NCBI RefSeq assembly: GCF_018449515.1
Contig: NZ_JAAVUQ010000042.1
Coordinates: 1 to 64,000, forward strand
Length of the DNA: 64,000 nt
Direction: 5' to 3'
Source: Caballeronia sp. dw_19
GTDB lineage: Bacteria > Pseudomonadota > Gammaproteobacteria > Burkholderiales > Burkholderiaceae
Position numbers and translations under genes: made by a program. Below are positions 53,575 to 62,013 of the stretch, piece by piece (positions within the stretch are counted from its first letter, which is position 1; each line of letters begins with the position of its first letter). The notes under the pieces are model-generated. The model saw nothing but the letters and a program-made list of their open reading frames with translations. It had not been told where the DNA came from and searched no databases.

Positions 53575-54782
53575 GCGTGAATACTTGCACCGATGATTGT
53601 GCGCCTCCATCGGGCGTTGAGGAGGTTTTGGTCGCCCGCTACACCGGGTTTGCCGGGTGGCTGCGCGCGAACGACTTTCGCGTGACGACCAGCGACATCG
53701 CGACATCAATGGAAGTTGCCCAACTCGCGGGCCAGACCAACAGCCAGATCTTGCGCTGGAGCCTGCGTGCCGTGCTGTGCTCGCGCGCCGAAGAATGGCG
53801 GCGCTTCGATGACCTGTTCGACGCTTACTTCCTGATGCCGAATCGGCGAGCGCTGGTTGAAGCGCGTGCTGGCGGCACCGGCCGGATCGAGCGGGATAAC
53901 GAGCGCGACAAGAACGCTGGCCAGCGCGACGGCAGCGAAGGTTTGCCGTTGTCCCTGGCCGGAAGCGGCGCGGACCCGGAGCATGCAGACGGCAGCACAG
54001 CCGACCAGGGCGCCTCAGGCGAAACTCCGCTCTCCCATGCGGACTTTCGCCACCTCAACGAGCCGGACGAACTGTTTGCAATCGACGAGGCAATCCGGCG
54101 TTTCGCGCTTCGGCTGCGAGGCATCCAGATTCGCCGTGAACGCCGCGCGAACGCCGGCCGTGTGATCGATATGGCGTGGACGATCCGTCGCAGCGTCTCA
54201 CGCGGCGGGTTGCCGCTCGATCTCGGCTGGCGCAGGAAGCGGCGCCTGCGTCCGCGCATCGTGCTGTTGCTGGACGTCAGCCGTTCCATGAGCCTGTACA
54301 GCTTTTTCTACCTGAGGTTGGCACGCGTGCTGAGCGCCCGGGTGACAGATGTCCATAGCTTCATCTTCCACACGCGGCTCGTGAGTGTCGCGCAAGCGTT
54401 GCGGGACCCCGACCCGCGACGCTCGCAGGAGCGGCTGCACATGCTGTCGGCCGGGTGGGCGGGAGGCACGCGCATTGGAGAGAGTCTCGATGAATTCATC
54501 CAGCAGCATGCGACCCGGCTGCTGCACTCGCGCACTGCGGTCGTGATCGTCAGCGATGGCTACGATGCAGGTGAGCCCGACAGCCTGCAGCAGGCGCTCG
54601 CGAAAATCCGGCGGCGTTGCCGCCGTCTGGTCTGGCTCAATCCTCTCGCGGACCGCGCTGACTTCACACCATCGAGCGTCGGCATGCAGGCTGCGATGCC
54701 TTATATCGATTTACTGGCAGGCGCACGCGATCTGGCGAGTCTCGAGCGTGTGCTGCCCCAAGTGCTGTCCGCCCTGCAATGA
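53568..54782 (+). CDS. coxE: CoxE, VWA-domain maturation factor
   Basis: This 404-residue protein has a C-terminal von Willebrand factor A domain. The MIDAS metal site is DVSRS (236-240), later TRIGESL and VSDGYDAGEPD. The N-terminal half is Arg-rich with a low-complexity stretch (about 105-150). CoxE works with the CoxD ATPase in inserting sulfur and copper into the CoxL active site. It overlaps coxF by 4 bp (ATGA). Confidence 0.92.
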   Translation: MLSVNTCTDDCAPPSGVEEVLVARYTGFAGWLRANDFRVTTSDIATSMEVAQLAGQTNSQILRWSLRAVLCSRAEEWRRFDDLFDAYFLMPNRRALVEARAGGTGRIERDNERDKNAGQRDGSEGLPLSLAGSGADPEHADGSTADQGASGETPLSHADFRHLNEPDELFAIDEAIRRFALRLRGIQIRRERRANAGRVIDMAWTIRRSVSRGGLPLDLGWRRKRRLRPRIVLLLDVSRSMSLYSFFYLRLARVLSARVTDVHSFIFHTRLVSVAQALRDPDPRRSQERLHMLSAGWAGGTRIGESLDEFIQQHATRLLHSRTAVVIVSDGYDAGEPDSLQQALAKIRRRCRRLVWLNPLADRADFTPSSVGMQAAMPYIDLLAGARDLASLERVLPQVLSALQ

Positions 54783-55834
54783 GCACCGATACCCTCCTGC
54801 AACTCGAACAACGGCTGATTGAAGAGGCGCAGCCGTTTGCCGTGGCCACTGTTATTCGGGCCGGCCCGCCAACGTCTACCTGGGTCGGTGCGCAGGCGCT
54901 GATAGACAGTGAGGGCGCGCTGCACGGCTGGATTGGTGGCGGCTGCTCGCGAGCGATCGTGATCCAGGCAGCGTTGGCCGCGATCCGCTCGGGGCAGGCC
55001 AAACGCATTCGCATCAGCAACGAGCCGGCGACGCAAGACGCGGACGTCGAACTCCACACCATGCCTTGCGCGAGCAACGGCACCATCGAGCTCTTCATCC
55101 AGCCGACACTGCCCGCGCCATTGGTGCTCGTGCTGGGCTCGACACCGACCGCGCTCGAAGCATGCGTGCTCGCGCAACGCATGGGGCTGCGCGTGTGCGC
55201 TGCGGCGAACGTGAGCGCACCGTTTGCCGCTCTCGGCCTGACGCGCGTCATTCAAGGTTTCGATGCCGATGCCCTGGGCCAGATCAAGCCGCAACTGATT
55301 CTGGTTGCTACGCAAGGCGACTGCGACGAGGACGCGCTTGAGGCGGCGTTGCGCACGTCGGCGGCGGCTGTGTTGCTTGTGGCGAGCGAGCGCAAGGCGG
55401 ACAGGTTGCGCGACACCATGCGTTTGCGCGGTATTGCGCAGGAGCGCATGGCCGCGCTGCATGCGCCCGCCGGCCCTCATATCCACGCGCATACACCGCA
55501 GGAGATCGCGCTTGGCGCCGTCGCCGGATTGGTGACGCAGTGGCGCGAACTTGAGCTGGCAGCGGCCGATGCCGGTGCGCCGCGTATCACCGGCGACGAC
55601 GCGGTGCCGAGCGTGCCGCCATGCGAATCGATGGCATCGGTTGAGCCCGCGGTGGCACGCTATGTCAATCCGGTGTGCGGCATGCCTGTCGATATCGCGT
55701 CGGCGAAACATGTTGTCGACTGCGGCGGACAGCGTGTCTATTTTTGCTGTGATGGTTGCAAGATCGAGTTCGAACATTCGCCCGATAAATATCTTGCGAT
55801 TGCTCAAGGCAGGCGGGAACGGGAGAAGACATGA
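54779..55834 (+). CDS. coxF: CoxF, XdhC-like protein with C-terminal YHS domain
   Basis: This 351-residue protein has an XdhC/CoxI-family N-terminal domain (FAVATVIRAGPPTSTWVGAQALI and GGCSRAIVIQAAL). A Rossmann domain in the middle (LVLVLGSTPTALEACVLA) is followed by a C-terminal YHS domain (about 296-340: NPVCGMPVDIASAK, VYFCCDGCKIEFEHSP). XdhC proteins protect and sulfurate molybdenum cofactor; YHS/TRASH domains bind metals, often copper. The cysteines here could serve copper delivery to the Mo-Cu centre. It overlaps mocA by 4 bp. Confidence 0.88.
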   Translation: MSTDTLLQLEQRLIEEAQPFAVATVIRAGPPTSTWVGAQALIDSEGALHGWIGGGCSRAIVIQAALAAIRSGQAKRIRISNEPATQDADVELHTMPCASNGTIELFIQPTLPAPLVLVLGSTPTALEACVLAQRMGLRVCAAANVSAPFAALGLTRVIQGFDADALGQIKPQLILVATQGDCDEDALEAALRTSAAAVLLVASERKADRLRDTMRLRGIAQERMAALHAPAGPHIHAHTPQEIALGAVAGLVTQWRELELAAADAGAPRITGDDAVPSVPPCESMASVEPAVARYVNPVCGMPVDIASAKHVVDCGGQRVYFCCDGCKIEFEHSPDKYLAIAQGRREREKT

Positions 55835-56493
55835 ACGACGCGCGGAACATGACGGGGCCGGCGTTTTCGGTCGTGGTGCTGGCAGCGGGCTTGTCATCGA
55901 GGATGCAGGGACAGCACAAGCTGCTGCTGCCCGTTGATGGGCAGCCCGCAGTCAGGCGCACCGTGAGCGCGTTGGCTGCTGCAGGCCCCGAGGAAATCGT
56001 GGTGGTGACGGGCTTCAAGGGGCGCGCCGTCATGGAGGCGCTGGACGGCTTGCCGGTCATCTTTCAGTGCAACCCGCGCTATGAGGATGGGCAGATGACG
56101 TCGGTCGCCGCGGGTGTTGCCGCGCTCCGGTCGCCGTGCAGCATCGTGCTGGTCTGCCTTGCAGATCAGGTGCTGCTGGAGGCCGCCGACTACCGCGAAC
56201 TTGTCGACGCTTTCGCCGCGATGCCGCGCGGATCGATCCTGATTCCCATGTTCAACGGACTGCGTGGTAACCCTGTGGTTTTTTCCGCCAGCTATGCCGC
56301 CGAGGTCATCAGCGGACACGTCAATCCAGGATGCCGCAAGCTGATCGCCGAGCATCCGGATGAGGTGTTCATTCATGAAGCCGCGCATGATCGCTTCGTC
56401 GTCGATATGGACACGCCGGAGGACTATGCGAGCATTCTGGCGCGCGTGGCGCAGATTTCCGCCGAAACGGCCGGTCCAACTTCCAGGGTATGA
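55831..56493 (+). CDS. mocA: MocA-like molybdenum cofactor cytidylyltransferase
   Basis: This 220-residue nucleotidyltransferase has the signature LAAGLSSRMQGQHKLLLPVDG (about residues 17-37, K30 of HK) and a metal-binding ADQ region (VCLADQVLLE). It should join CTP to molybdopterin to make the cytosine dinucleotide required by CoxL. It is the last gene of the cox operon by 4-bp coupling. Base specificity (C versus G or A) is inferred from context. Confidence 0.88.
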   Translation: MNDARNMTGPAFSVVVLAAGLSSRMQGQHKLLLPVDGQPAVRRTVSALAAAGPEEIVVVTGFKGRAVMEALDGLPVIFQCNPRYEDGQMTSVAAGVAALRSPCSIVLVCLADQVLLEAADYRELVDAFAAMPRGSILIPMFNGLRGNPVVFSASYAAEVISGHVNPGCRKLIAEHPDEVFIHEAAHDRFVVDMDTPEDYASILARVAQISAETAGPTSRV

Positions 56494-56611
56494 CCGGCGG
56501 CACGAACTCGAGCGTTCCGGCATGCACGCCAGCGGCACATGCTCGATCAACTGCGTGAACGTGACGCTCGCAACGTCACGTGCCCCCAAACCCGATACGC
56601 CGAGCGCAGGT

Positions 56612-58198
56612 TTAAAGACCCAACGCCTGGCCGTCGCTACGCGGATCGTGAGCCCCTGACAGCGCATCGTCCGATTCAATTCGAATCACCCCCGGATGAC
56701 CCGCAAGCGGACTTTGCGCTGCAATAGCGCTCACCTCATGCCCGCGCGTCGCCAGCGCGGCGAACACATCGGCACCGGCGTCTTCCTCCAGCTTCAGCGC
56801 ATCGCGGGTATCCGAGAAGGTCTTGCCAAGCAGGAAACGTGGACGAGCCAGCGCGCTCAACGGGTCCATCCCGTAGTCGATCAGCCGCGTCAACACCGCT
56901 GCCAGCGTCTGCGGTTGACCGTCCGCGCCCTGCGTGCCGAACAGCAGATGCGGCCGCCCATCCTTCAGGTACATGCCGGGATTGAGCGTATGAAATGGCC
57001 GCTTGCCCGGCCGCACGGCATTGTGATGCGCGGGGTCCACGCTGAACGACGCGCCGCGGTTATGCCAGAGGATGCCGGTGTCGCCCGCTACAACACCGCT
57101 GCCCCAATCGAAGTAGACCGTCTGCAACATGCTGACGCTGCGGCCTTGCCCGTCCGATGCACCGATGAACACCGTATCGCCCGGACGAAATACATGCGGC
57201 CAGGCCCGCGCTTTATGAAGGCTGATCGAGCGCGCGTGGGCGTCGAGCGTGTCGGTCGAGAGCATGTCACCGACAGGAACGTGATTGAACTCGGGGTCAG
57301 AGACCCAACGATCCCGATCGACGAATGCGCATTTCACTGCCTCCACCAGCAAGTGATAGTAGTCGGCGCTGCCCTCGGCAATAGACGACAGATCGAAGCG
57401 TGCGAGCGTGCCCATGATCTGCAGCGTGGTGACGCCTTGCGTTGGCGGTTGCAGGCTCACGAGTTCCCCGCCGCGATACGCCACGCGCAGCGGTGCTTCG
57501 TCGCGTGCGCGGGTGTTCGCAAGGTCGGTTTGTGTCAGCGGCGAGCCGGCCTGCTGCAGGCCGCGTGCGATGCGCTCCGCGAGTTCGCCTTCGTAGAATT
57601 CGCGCGCGCCATAGGTCGCGATGCGTTCAAGACTGCGCGCGAGCGCCGGTTGAACGAAGCGCTCGCCAATCTCGGGAATGTGGCCGTCGGGTGCAAATAC
57701 CGCGGAAAAACCCGGCATTGCGCGCAATTCATCGGCGCGAAACTGCTGCCAGAAGTGTTGCGACGGCGTGACCGGAAATCCCTCCGATGCATAGCCGATA
57801 GCGCGATCGAACAGAGACGACCACGTGCGTTGGCCGCCCCATGACGTCTGGCTGATTGCGTACGCCTGCTGCCAGGTATCGACCGTTGCTGCCGTGGTCA
57901 GCGTCGAACCGGCGCCGCGCAATGGAATGGCGGCGGAGAACGAAGGCAGCGTCTGCACCGCCTGCCCGATGCCCGATAACGTACGCAACATGCCGGTCCG
58001 GTCACCGATGACGCAGAATGCATCGCCGCCAAGACCGGTGAAATGCGGATAGGTCACGCTCAGCGCGGCGCCGATCGCGATGGCCGCTTCAATCGCGTTG
58101 CCGCCCGCGCGCAGCACCTCGAGCCCTGCTTCGCTTGCGATTGCGTGGGGGCTGGTGACCATGCCTTCGGTGGATGTGGCGAGGGTTGTGTTGTGCAT
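56612..58198 (-). CDS. Gamma-glutamyltransferase family protein
   Basis: This 528-residue Ntn-hydrolase of the GGT family is made as a precursor that self-cleaves before a Thr. The candidate is in PGDTVFIGASDGQGRSVS, and the small-subunit GGSG-like region follows as DWGSGVVAGDTG. The N-terminal SPHAIASEAGLEVLRAGGNAIEAAIAIGAAL is typical. No signal peptide is seen, so it is probably cytoplasmic, unlike classical Ggt. Substrate unknown; context suggests gamma-glutamylated amines or an acylated nitrogen compound. It is 4 bp behind the flavin reductase gene. Confidence 0.9.
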   Translation of the reverse strand: MHNTTLATSTEGMVTSPHAIASEAGLEVLRAGGNAIEAAIAIGAALSVTYPHFTGLGGDAFCVIGDRTGMLRTLSGIGQAVQTLPSFSAAIPLRGAGSTLTTAATVDTWQQAYAISQTSWGGQRTWSSLFDRAIGYASEGFPVTPSQHFWQQFRADELRAMPGFSAVFAPDGHIPEIGERFVQPALARSLERIATYGAREFYEGELAERIARGLQQAGSPLTQTDLANTRARDEAPLRVAYRGGELVSLQPPTQGVTTLQIMGTLARFDLSSIAEGSADYYHLLVEAVKCAFVDRDRWVSDPEFNHVPVGDMLSTDTLDAHARSISLHKARAWPHVFRPGDTVFIGASDGQGRSVSMLQTVYFDWGSGVVAGDTGILWHNRGASFSVDPAHHNAVRPGKRPFHTLNPGMYLKDGRPHLLFGTQGADGQPQTLAAVLTRLIDYGMDPLSALARPRFLLGKTFSDTRDALKLEEDAGADVFAALATRGHEVSAIAAQSPLAGHPGVIRIESDDALSGAHDPRSDGQALGL

Positions 58199-58202
58199 GG
58201 GT

Positions 58203-58805
58203 TTACGTCGCCGGTCCGCCGAGCGTGAAGCGCTCGCGGGTGGTCACATAGTCGCTCGCGCCGAACCGTCCGACCGGGAAGTAATGCTGAAGCCGCACGC
58301 GCCATGTTTCGGTATCGATCAGTTCGCCGCGTGCATGCAGCCTGTGGACGCGTCCAATGAAGATCTGCCGGCTCGTGGTTTCCAGCGTCTCCCACAACGT
58401 GCATTCGAACGCCACAGGCGCTTCCGCGATCCGCGGCGGCGCGACCCGCGAGCTTGCTATCGGCGTCAGTCCGACCTTCTCCAATTCGCTGACATCGGGC
58501 GGCAGACGTTCCCCGCACCGATGCATTTTTTCGGCCATCGCTTCGTCGCAAAGATGCACGACGAATTCGCGGCTGCGTGCAATATTCACGGCCGTGTCCT
58601 TGAGCGAGCCATCGTCGAGACGGTTGATGCTGATCATCACAATAGGCGGTTCTTCGCCCAGCATATTGAACATCGAGAAGGGCGCGGCGTTGATCGTGCC
58701 GCTGGCGCTCATGGTTGTCACCAGCGCGATCGGACGCGGCACGATCAGGCTCGCCATGAGCTTGTATCGCTGATATTCGGTGATGGCTTCGAAGTCTATT
58801 TCCAT
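58203..58805 (-). CDS. Flavin reductase-like FMN-binding protein
   Basis: This 200-residue split-barrel protein of the flavin reductase domain family includes YKLMASLIVPRPIALVTTMSASGTINAAPFSMFN, the FMN-binding start, and FVVHLCDEAMAEKM. It could supply reduced flavin to an oxygenase or act directly as an FMN enzyme. No monooxygenase gene is adjacent within the window. It lies between the GntR and GGT genes on the same strand. Confidence 0.88.
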   Translation of the reverse strand: MEIDFEAITEYQRYKLMASLIVPRPIALVTTMSASGTINAAPFSMFNMLGEEPPIVMISINRLDDGSLKDTAVNIARSREFVVHLCDEAMAEKMHRCGERLPPDVSELEKVGLTPIASSRVAPPRIAEAPVAFECTLWETLETTSRQIFIGRVHRLHARGELIDTETWRVRLQHYFPVGRFGASDYVTTRERFTLGGPAT

Positions 58806-58844
58806 GATGGCGTGGATCAGTGAGCTTAGGTTTGACGTTCGGAT

Positions 58845-59576
58845 TCAACTCATGCCGAGCAGTTGCCCGAGGCTCTTCTCGCCCAGCATGCGCGAGGTCT
58901 CAATGCGCTCTTCCAGTTCGCGTAGATGCGCTTCCATGCGCGCAATGGCGCCGGCCGCATCGCGCGCTTCGATGCAGTCGACAATCGCCGCATGTTCCTC
59001 GTGCTCGCATGGCGCATGGCCCGGCGGCTCGTAGACGCCCACGATCAGCGAGCATCGCGACACCAGTTCCGTCAGGTAGCGTTGCAGGATCGAATTGCCG
59101 CCAAGCGCCGCAATACGCAAGTGGAAGTCGCTGGCTAGTCGCGCCCACGAAGGCTGGTCGAAGCGATGCATGGCTTCGTGCTCATCGGCTAGTTGACGGC
59201 GCAGTTCCTTGATGTCGCGTGCGGTCGCCCGTTGCACGGCGAGTTCTACCAGCACGCGCTCCATCGAGCGGCGTGCTTCGAAAATCTCGCGCGTCTCCTC
59301 GGGCGTCGGCTCGGCGATCACCGCGCCCTTGTTCGGCCGCAATGCAACGATGCCGTCGTACGCGAGCTTTTCCAACACGCGTCGCACGACTGCACGGCCC
59401 ACGCCGAACAACTGGCACAACTCTGGCTCTGGAAGTTTGGTGCCGGGCGTCAGGCGATGGTTGAGCACACCGTCGAAGATTGCCTGGTAGAGGCGGGCAT
59501 CGGCGTCCTGCGCTGTATCGGGCACGGTTTTTTGGGGCGGCTTTGCAGCCACTTTCAATGCGGGTTTCGGAGTCAT
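58845..59576 (-). CDS. GntR-family (FadR/FCD) transcriptional regulator
   Basis: This 243-residue regulator has a winged helix (about 28-95, LYQAIFDGVLNHRLTPGTKLPEPELCQLFGVGRAVVRRVLEKLAYDGIVALRPNKG) and an FCD ligand-binding domain (about 105-225) with metal-binding histidines (FHLRIAALGGN, EEHAAIVDCIEARDA). It overlaps the deacetylase stop codon by 4 bp (ATGA). It probably controls the minus-strand catabolic genes and perhaps the divergent ABC transporter. The inverted repeat at 60750-60776 is one candidate site. Confidence 0.92.
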   Translation of the reverse strand: MTPKPALKVAAKPPQKTVPDTAQDADARLYQAIFDGVLNHRLTPGTKLPEPELCQLFGVGRAVVRRVLEKLAYDGIVALRPNKGAVIAEPTPEETREIFEARRSMERVLVELAVQRATARDIKELRRQLADEHEAMHRFDQPSWARLASDFHLRIAALGGNSILQRYLTELVSRCSLIVGVYEPPGHAPCEHEEHAAIVDCIEARDAAGAIARMEAHLRELEERIETSRMLGEKSLGQLLGMS

Positions 59577-60565
59577 TTTTCTGCGGGAAGGAGGGTCTGT
59601 TTCTTCGTGCCGACGAGACCCGCGCTCTCCATCTCGTCCATATGACGGGCGATTGCCCCGGGTGTTGTCATCCACACGTCGCCGTTCGCGCGGGCGGCGG
59701 CAATGTGCTGCAATGCACGACGCAAATGGCGCAGCCGGTAGGGCTGTCCGACGAGGTAGGGATGCAGCGCGATGCCCATCACGAGCGCTTGCGGATGGCG
59801 GCTGCGGTTCGCCTGTTCGAGCATTTCGTCGAACTGGTCGATGATCATGTCGGCGAAGTCGCGCGCGTCGAGATGACGGCCGACCATCATCGGCAAGTCG
59901 TTGAGTTCTTGCGGGTAGGGGATGGACCACAACGAACCGGCGCGAGTTGCCATGCGCACCGGGCGGTCGTCGTGGCACCAGTTGAGCGTGTAGCCGTAGC
60001 CGGTTTCCGCGAGCAGGTCGGGCGTGACGCGGGACTCGGAGATCCATGGCGAGAGCCAGCCCGAAGGCGGCGTGCCGGCATGCGCGGCGATGCGCTCGCG
60101 GCAGTGCAGCAACAACGCGCGTTCGCTGTTTTCGTCCAGGTCGCTCTGGCGGTGCGCATTCGTATGGCCGTGTGCGATCAGTTCGTCGCCGCGTGCGAGA
60201 CAGGCGTCGATGACCTCCGGGCAATGGTCATACAGCGATGTATTGATCAGCGTGCCCGACGGCAGTTCAAGCTGATCGAAGAGTTCGATACAGCGCCATA
60301 CGCCCACGCGGTTGCCATATTCGCGCCAGCTGTAATTGAGCACATCGGGCTGCGGCGAGACCGGGCCGAGGGCCGCGCCAAGTCCCTCACCGAACGCAAA
60401 ATGTTCGATGTTGAAGCCGAGATAGACCGCGAGGCCAGTGTCGCCCGGCCAACGAAACGCGTCGGTATCGGTGATCGGCCGGTATGGAAAACGGCCATGC
60501 GTGGTGAGCGGACCGAACGCAGGATCGTGCGACGCGCAAGCGTGGCGGATAGTGTCCATGTACAA
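59573..60565 (-). CDS. NodB-type deacetylase / allantoinase-like hydrolase
   Basis: This 330-residue polysaccharide deacetylase family protein is closest in layout to PuuE-type allantoinases and related C-N hydrolases: GLAVYLGFNIEHFAFGEG, NYSWREYGNRVGVWRCIELFD, HGHTNAHRQSDLDENSE and WLSPWISESRVTPDLLAETG. The usual metal-binding Asp-His-His set is only partly recognisable (HGHTNAH retained). It should hydrolyse an amide or imide bond of a small nitrogen compound. It is the first gene of the minus-strand operon. Confidence 0.85.
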   Translation of the reverse strand: MYMDTIRHACASHDPAFGPLTTHGRFPYRPITDTDAFRWPGDTGLAVYLGFNIEHFAFGEGLGAALGPVSPQPDVLNYSWREYGNRVGVWRCIELFDQLELPSGTLINTSLYDHCPEVIDACLARGDELIAHGHTNAHRQSDLDENSERALLLHCRERIAAHAGTPPSGWLSPWISESRVTPDLLAETGYGYTLNWCHDDRPVRMATRAGSLWSIPYPQELNDLPMMVGRHLDARDFADMIIDQFDEMLEQANRSRHPQALVMGIALHPYLVGQPYRLRHLRRALQHIAAARANGDVWMTTPGAIARHMDEMESAGLVGTKKQTLLPAEK

Positions 60566-60749
60566 AAAGCCCTGAGTGACAAACGTGCTGACAACGTGCC
60601 GCGCGTGAACCTTTTTGGGGGATCGCGCCCCGTGGCGGACCCGCGGCGCACCGCGATTGTGCGAATTAGCGGGTTTGATCGCCGACAGTTCGGTTTCGAA
60701 TTGTGTGCAATTTACACGCCATATCGTCTACGTTCAATAGAGGTGATGG

Positions 60750-60776
60750 TTCGCAATAAAGTTATCGATATGCGAA
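60750..60776. promoter_or_regulatory. Inverted repeat in divergent promoter region
   Basis: TTCGCA (60750-60755) and TGCGAA (60771-60776) are separated by 15 AT-rich bases. The site lies just upstream of a sigma-54 promoter and between two divergent operons, so it may bind an activator or the local GntR protein. The remainder of the 331-bp gap (60566-60896) holds no gene. Confidence 0.5.
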
Positions 60777-60781
60777 CAAAG

Positions 60782-60798
60782 TGGCATATGTCTTGCAT
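60782..60798 (+). promoter_or_regulatory. Sigma-54 promoter of the ABC transporter operon
   Basis: TGGCATATGTCTTGCAT has the invariant GG and GC exactly 10 bases apart and matches TGGCAC-N5-TTGCA at all but one of its fixed bases. Transcription would start near 60810, about 87 bases before the ATP-binding protein gene. It implies nitrogen-type or activator-dependent control. Confidence 0.65.
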
Positions 60799-60873
60799 TC
60801 GGGGTCTCGCAGAGATCTTGCCTCCGCCGCTGATTGCGCCTGATTGCCGCTCGCCGGCGCTCTTATTGAGGAA

Positions 60874-60900
60874 ATGCCCTGCATGAGCTCGTACTTATGA
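60874..60900 (+). CDS. Possible 8-codon leader peptide
   Basis: ATG 60874, preceded by ttgaggaa, opens MPCMSSYL and stops at TGA 60898-60900. That stop overlaps the ATG of the next gene as ATGA. The downstream gene itself has no Shine-Dalgarno sequence at proper distance. Translation of the mini-frame could therefore bring ribosomes to it by coupling. Evidence is arrangement only. Confidence 0.35.
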   Translation: MPCMSSYL

Positions 60901-61955
60901 GTCAGCCCACTTCAGCCGTGCTTAAGACCGAGCCCGCCGATATCGAACTGGTGCATGTATCGAAGCAATATGGCGATTCGCTCGCCGTCGATTCGATCGA
61001 CTTGCGGATTCCCGGCGGCCAGTACTGCTGCCTGCTCGGGCCGTCGGGCTGCGGCAAGACGTCGACGTTGCGGATGATCGCGGGCCATGAGTCGATCAGC
61101 GACGGCGACATCCTCATCGGCCAGCGCAACGTCACGCGCGCGCAACCCGCCACGCGCGGCACCGCGATGGTCTTCCAGAGTTATGCGTTGTTCCCGCATC
61201 TGTCCGCGCTCGACAACGTCGCGTTCAGCCTGAAGATGCGCGGCGTAGCCAAGGATGTACGCCGCCAGCGGGCGGGTGAACTGCTGGAACTTGTCGCGAT
61301 GAGCGCCTATGCCGAACGCAAGCCGTCGCAACTGTCGGGTGGCCAGCAGCAGCGTGTCGCACTCGCCCGCGCGCTGCTCAATGAGCCGCGCTGCCTGCTG
61401 CTCGACGAACCCTTGTCCGCACTCGACCCGTTCCTGCGCGTGCAGATGCGTGCCGAACTCAAGCGCTGGCAGAAGGAGCTGGGCATCACGTTCGTGCATG
61501 TAACGCACTCGCAGGAAGAGGCGCTGGCGCTTGCGGATATGGTTGTTGTGATGAGCCACGGGCGCATTGAGCAAAGCGGTTCGCCCTACGAAGTATTCAA
61601 CCGGCCGCGCACGGAATTCGTCGCGCGTTTCCTCGGCGGACATAACGTGCTCGGCGCCAACGGCCGCGCGTTTACCGTACGCGCCGATCATCTGCGGATT
61701 GCACCGCACGGGTTCACGCCGGTCCAGTCACCCGCGAGCGAAACCGGCTTCAGCCGTATCGGCGGGATCCCTTGCACGGTCCGCGAAACCGAATATCAGG
61801 GTACCCATTTGCGCATGACGCTCGCCCCGCTCGACGGTTCACCCGACCTAGTTTCACTGCTCCCCGATAACGAATACGACCCGCAGCGCCTGGGACCCGA
61901 TGCGCGTGTCGTGGTCTGGTGGAACGAGCAGGACGCCCATGCGTTGGCCGCATAA
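60897..61955 (+). CDS. Polyamine-type ABC transporter ATPase
   Basis: This 352-residue ATPase is of the PotA/spermidine-putrescine class. Walker A is GPSGCGKT (48-55), the signature LSGGQQQR (146-153) and Walker B CLLLDEP (167-173). A C-terminal TOBE-like regulatory domain (about 235-350) follows. It is the first gene of an operon with a Tat-exported binding protein and a PotB-like permease. The substrate is probably a polyamine or related small organic cation or acid; not proven. Confidence 0.92.
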   Translation: MSQPTSAVLKTEPADIELVHVSKQYGDSLAVDSIDLRIPGGQYCCLLGPSGCGKTSTLRMIAGHESISDGDILIGQRNVTRAQPATRGTAMVFQSYALFPHLSALDNVAFSLKMRGVAKDVRRQRAGELLELVAMSAYAERKPSQLSGGQQQRVALARALLNEPRCLLLDEPLSALDPFLRVQMRAELKRWQKELGITFVHVTHSQEEALALADMVVVMSHGRIEQSGSPYEVFNRPRTEFVARFLGGHNVLGANGRAFTVRADHLRIAPHGFTPVQSPASETGFSRIGGIPCTVRETEYQGTHLRMTLAPLDGSPDLVSLLPDNEYDPQRLGPDARVVVWWNEQDAHALAA

Positions 61956-62013
61956 GAGACCGCTTTGCGTTGTACGTTGCAGCAAACGACAATTTCAACC
62001 AAGGGAGAGTGCC

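Noticed and set aside
56696..57844. 382-codon plus-strand frame opposite the GGT gene
   Set aside because: It is antisense to a clear GGT homologue, His/Arg/Gln-rich and without domain signals.
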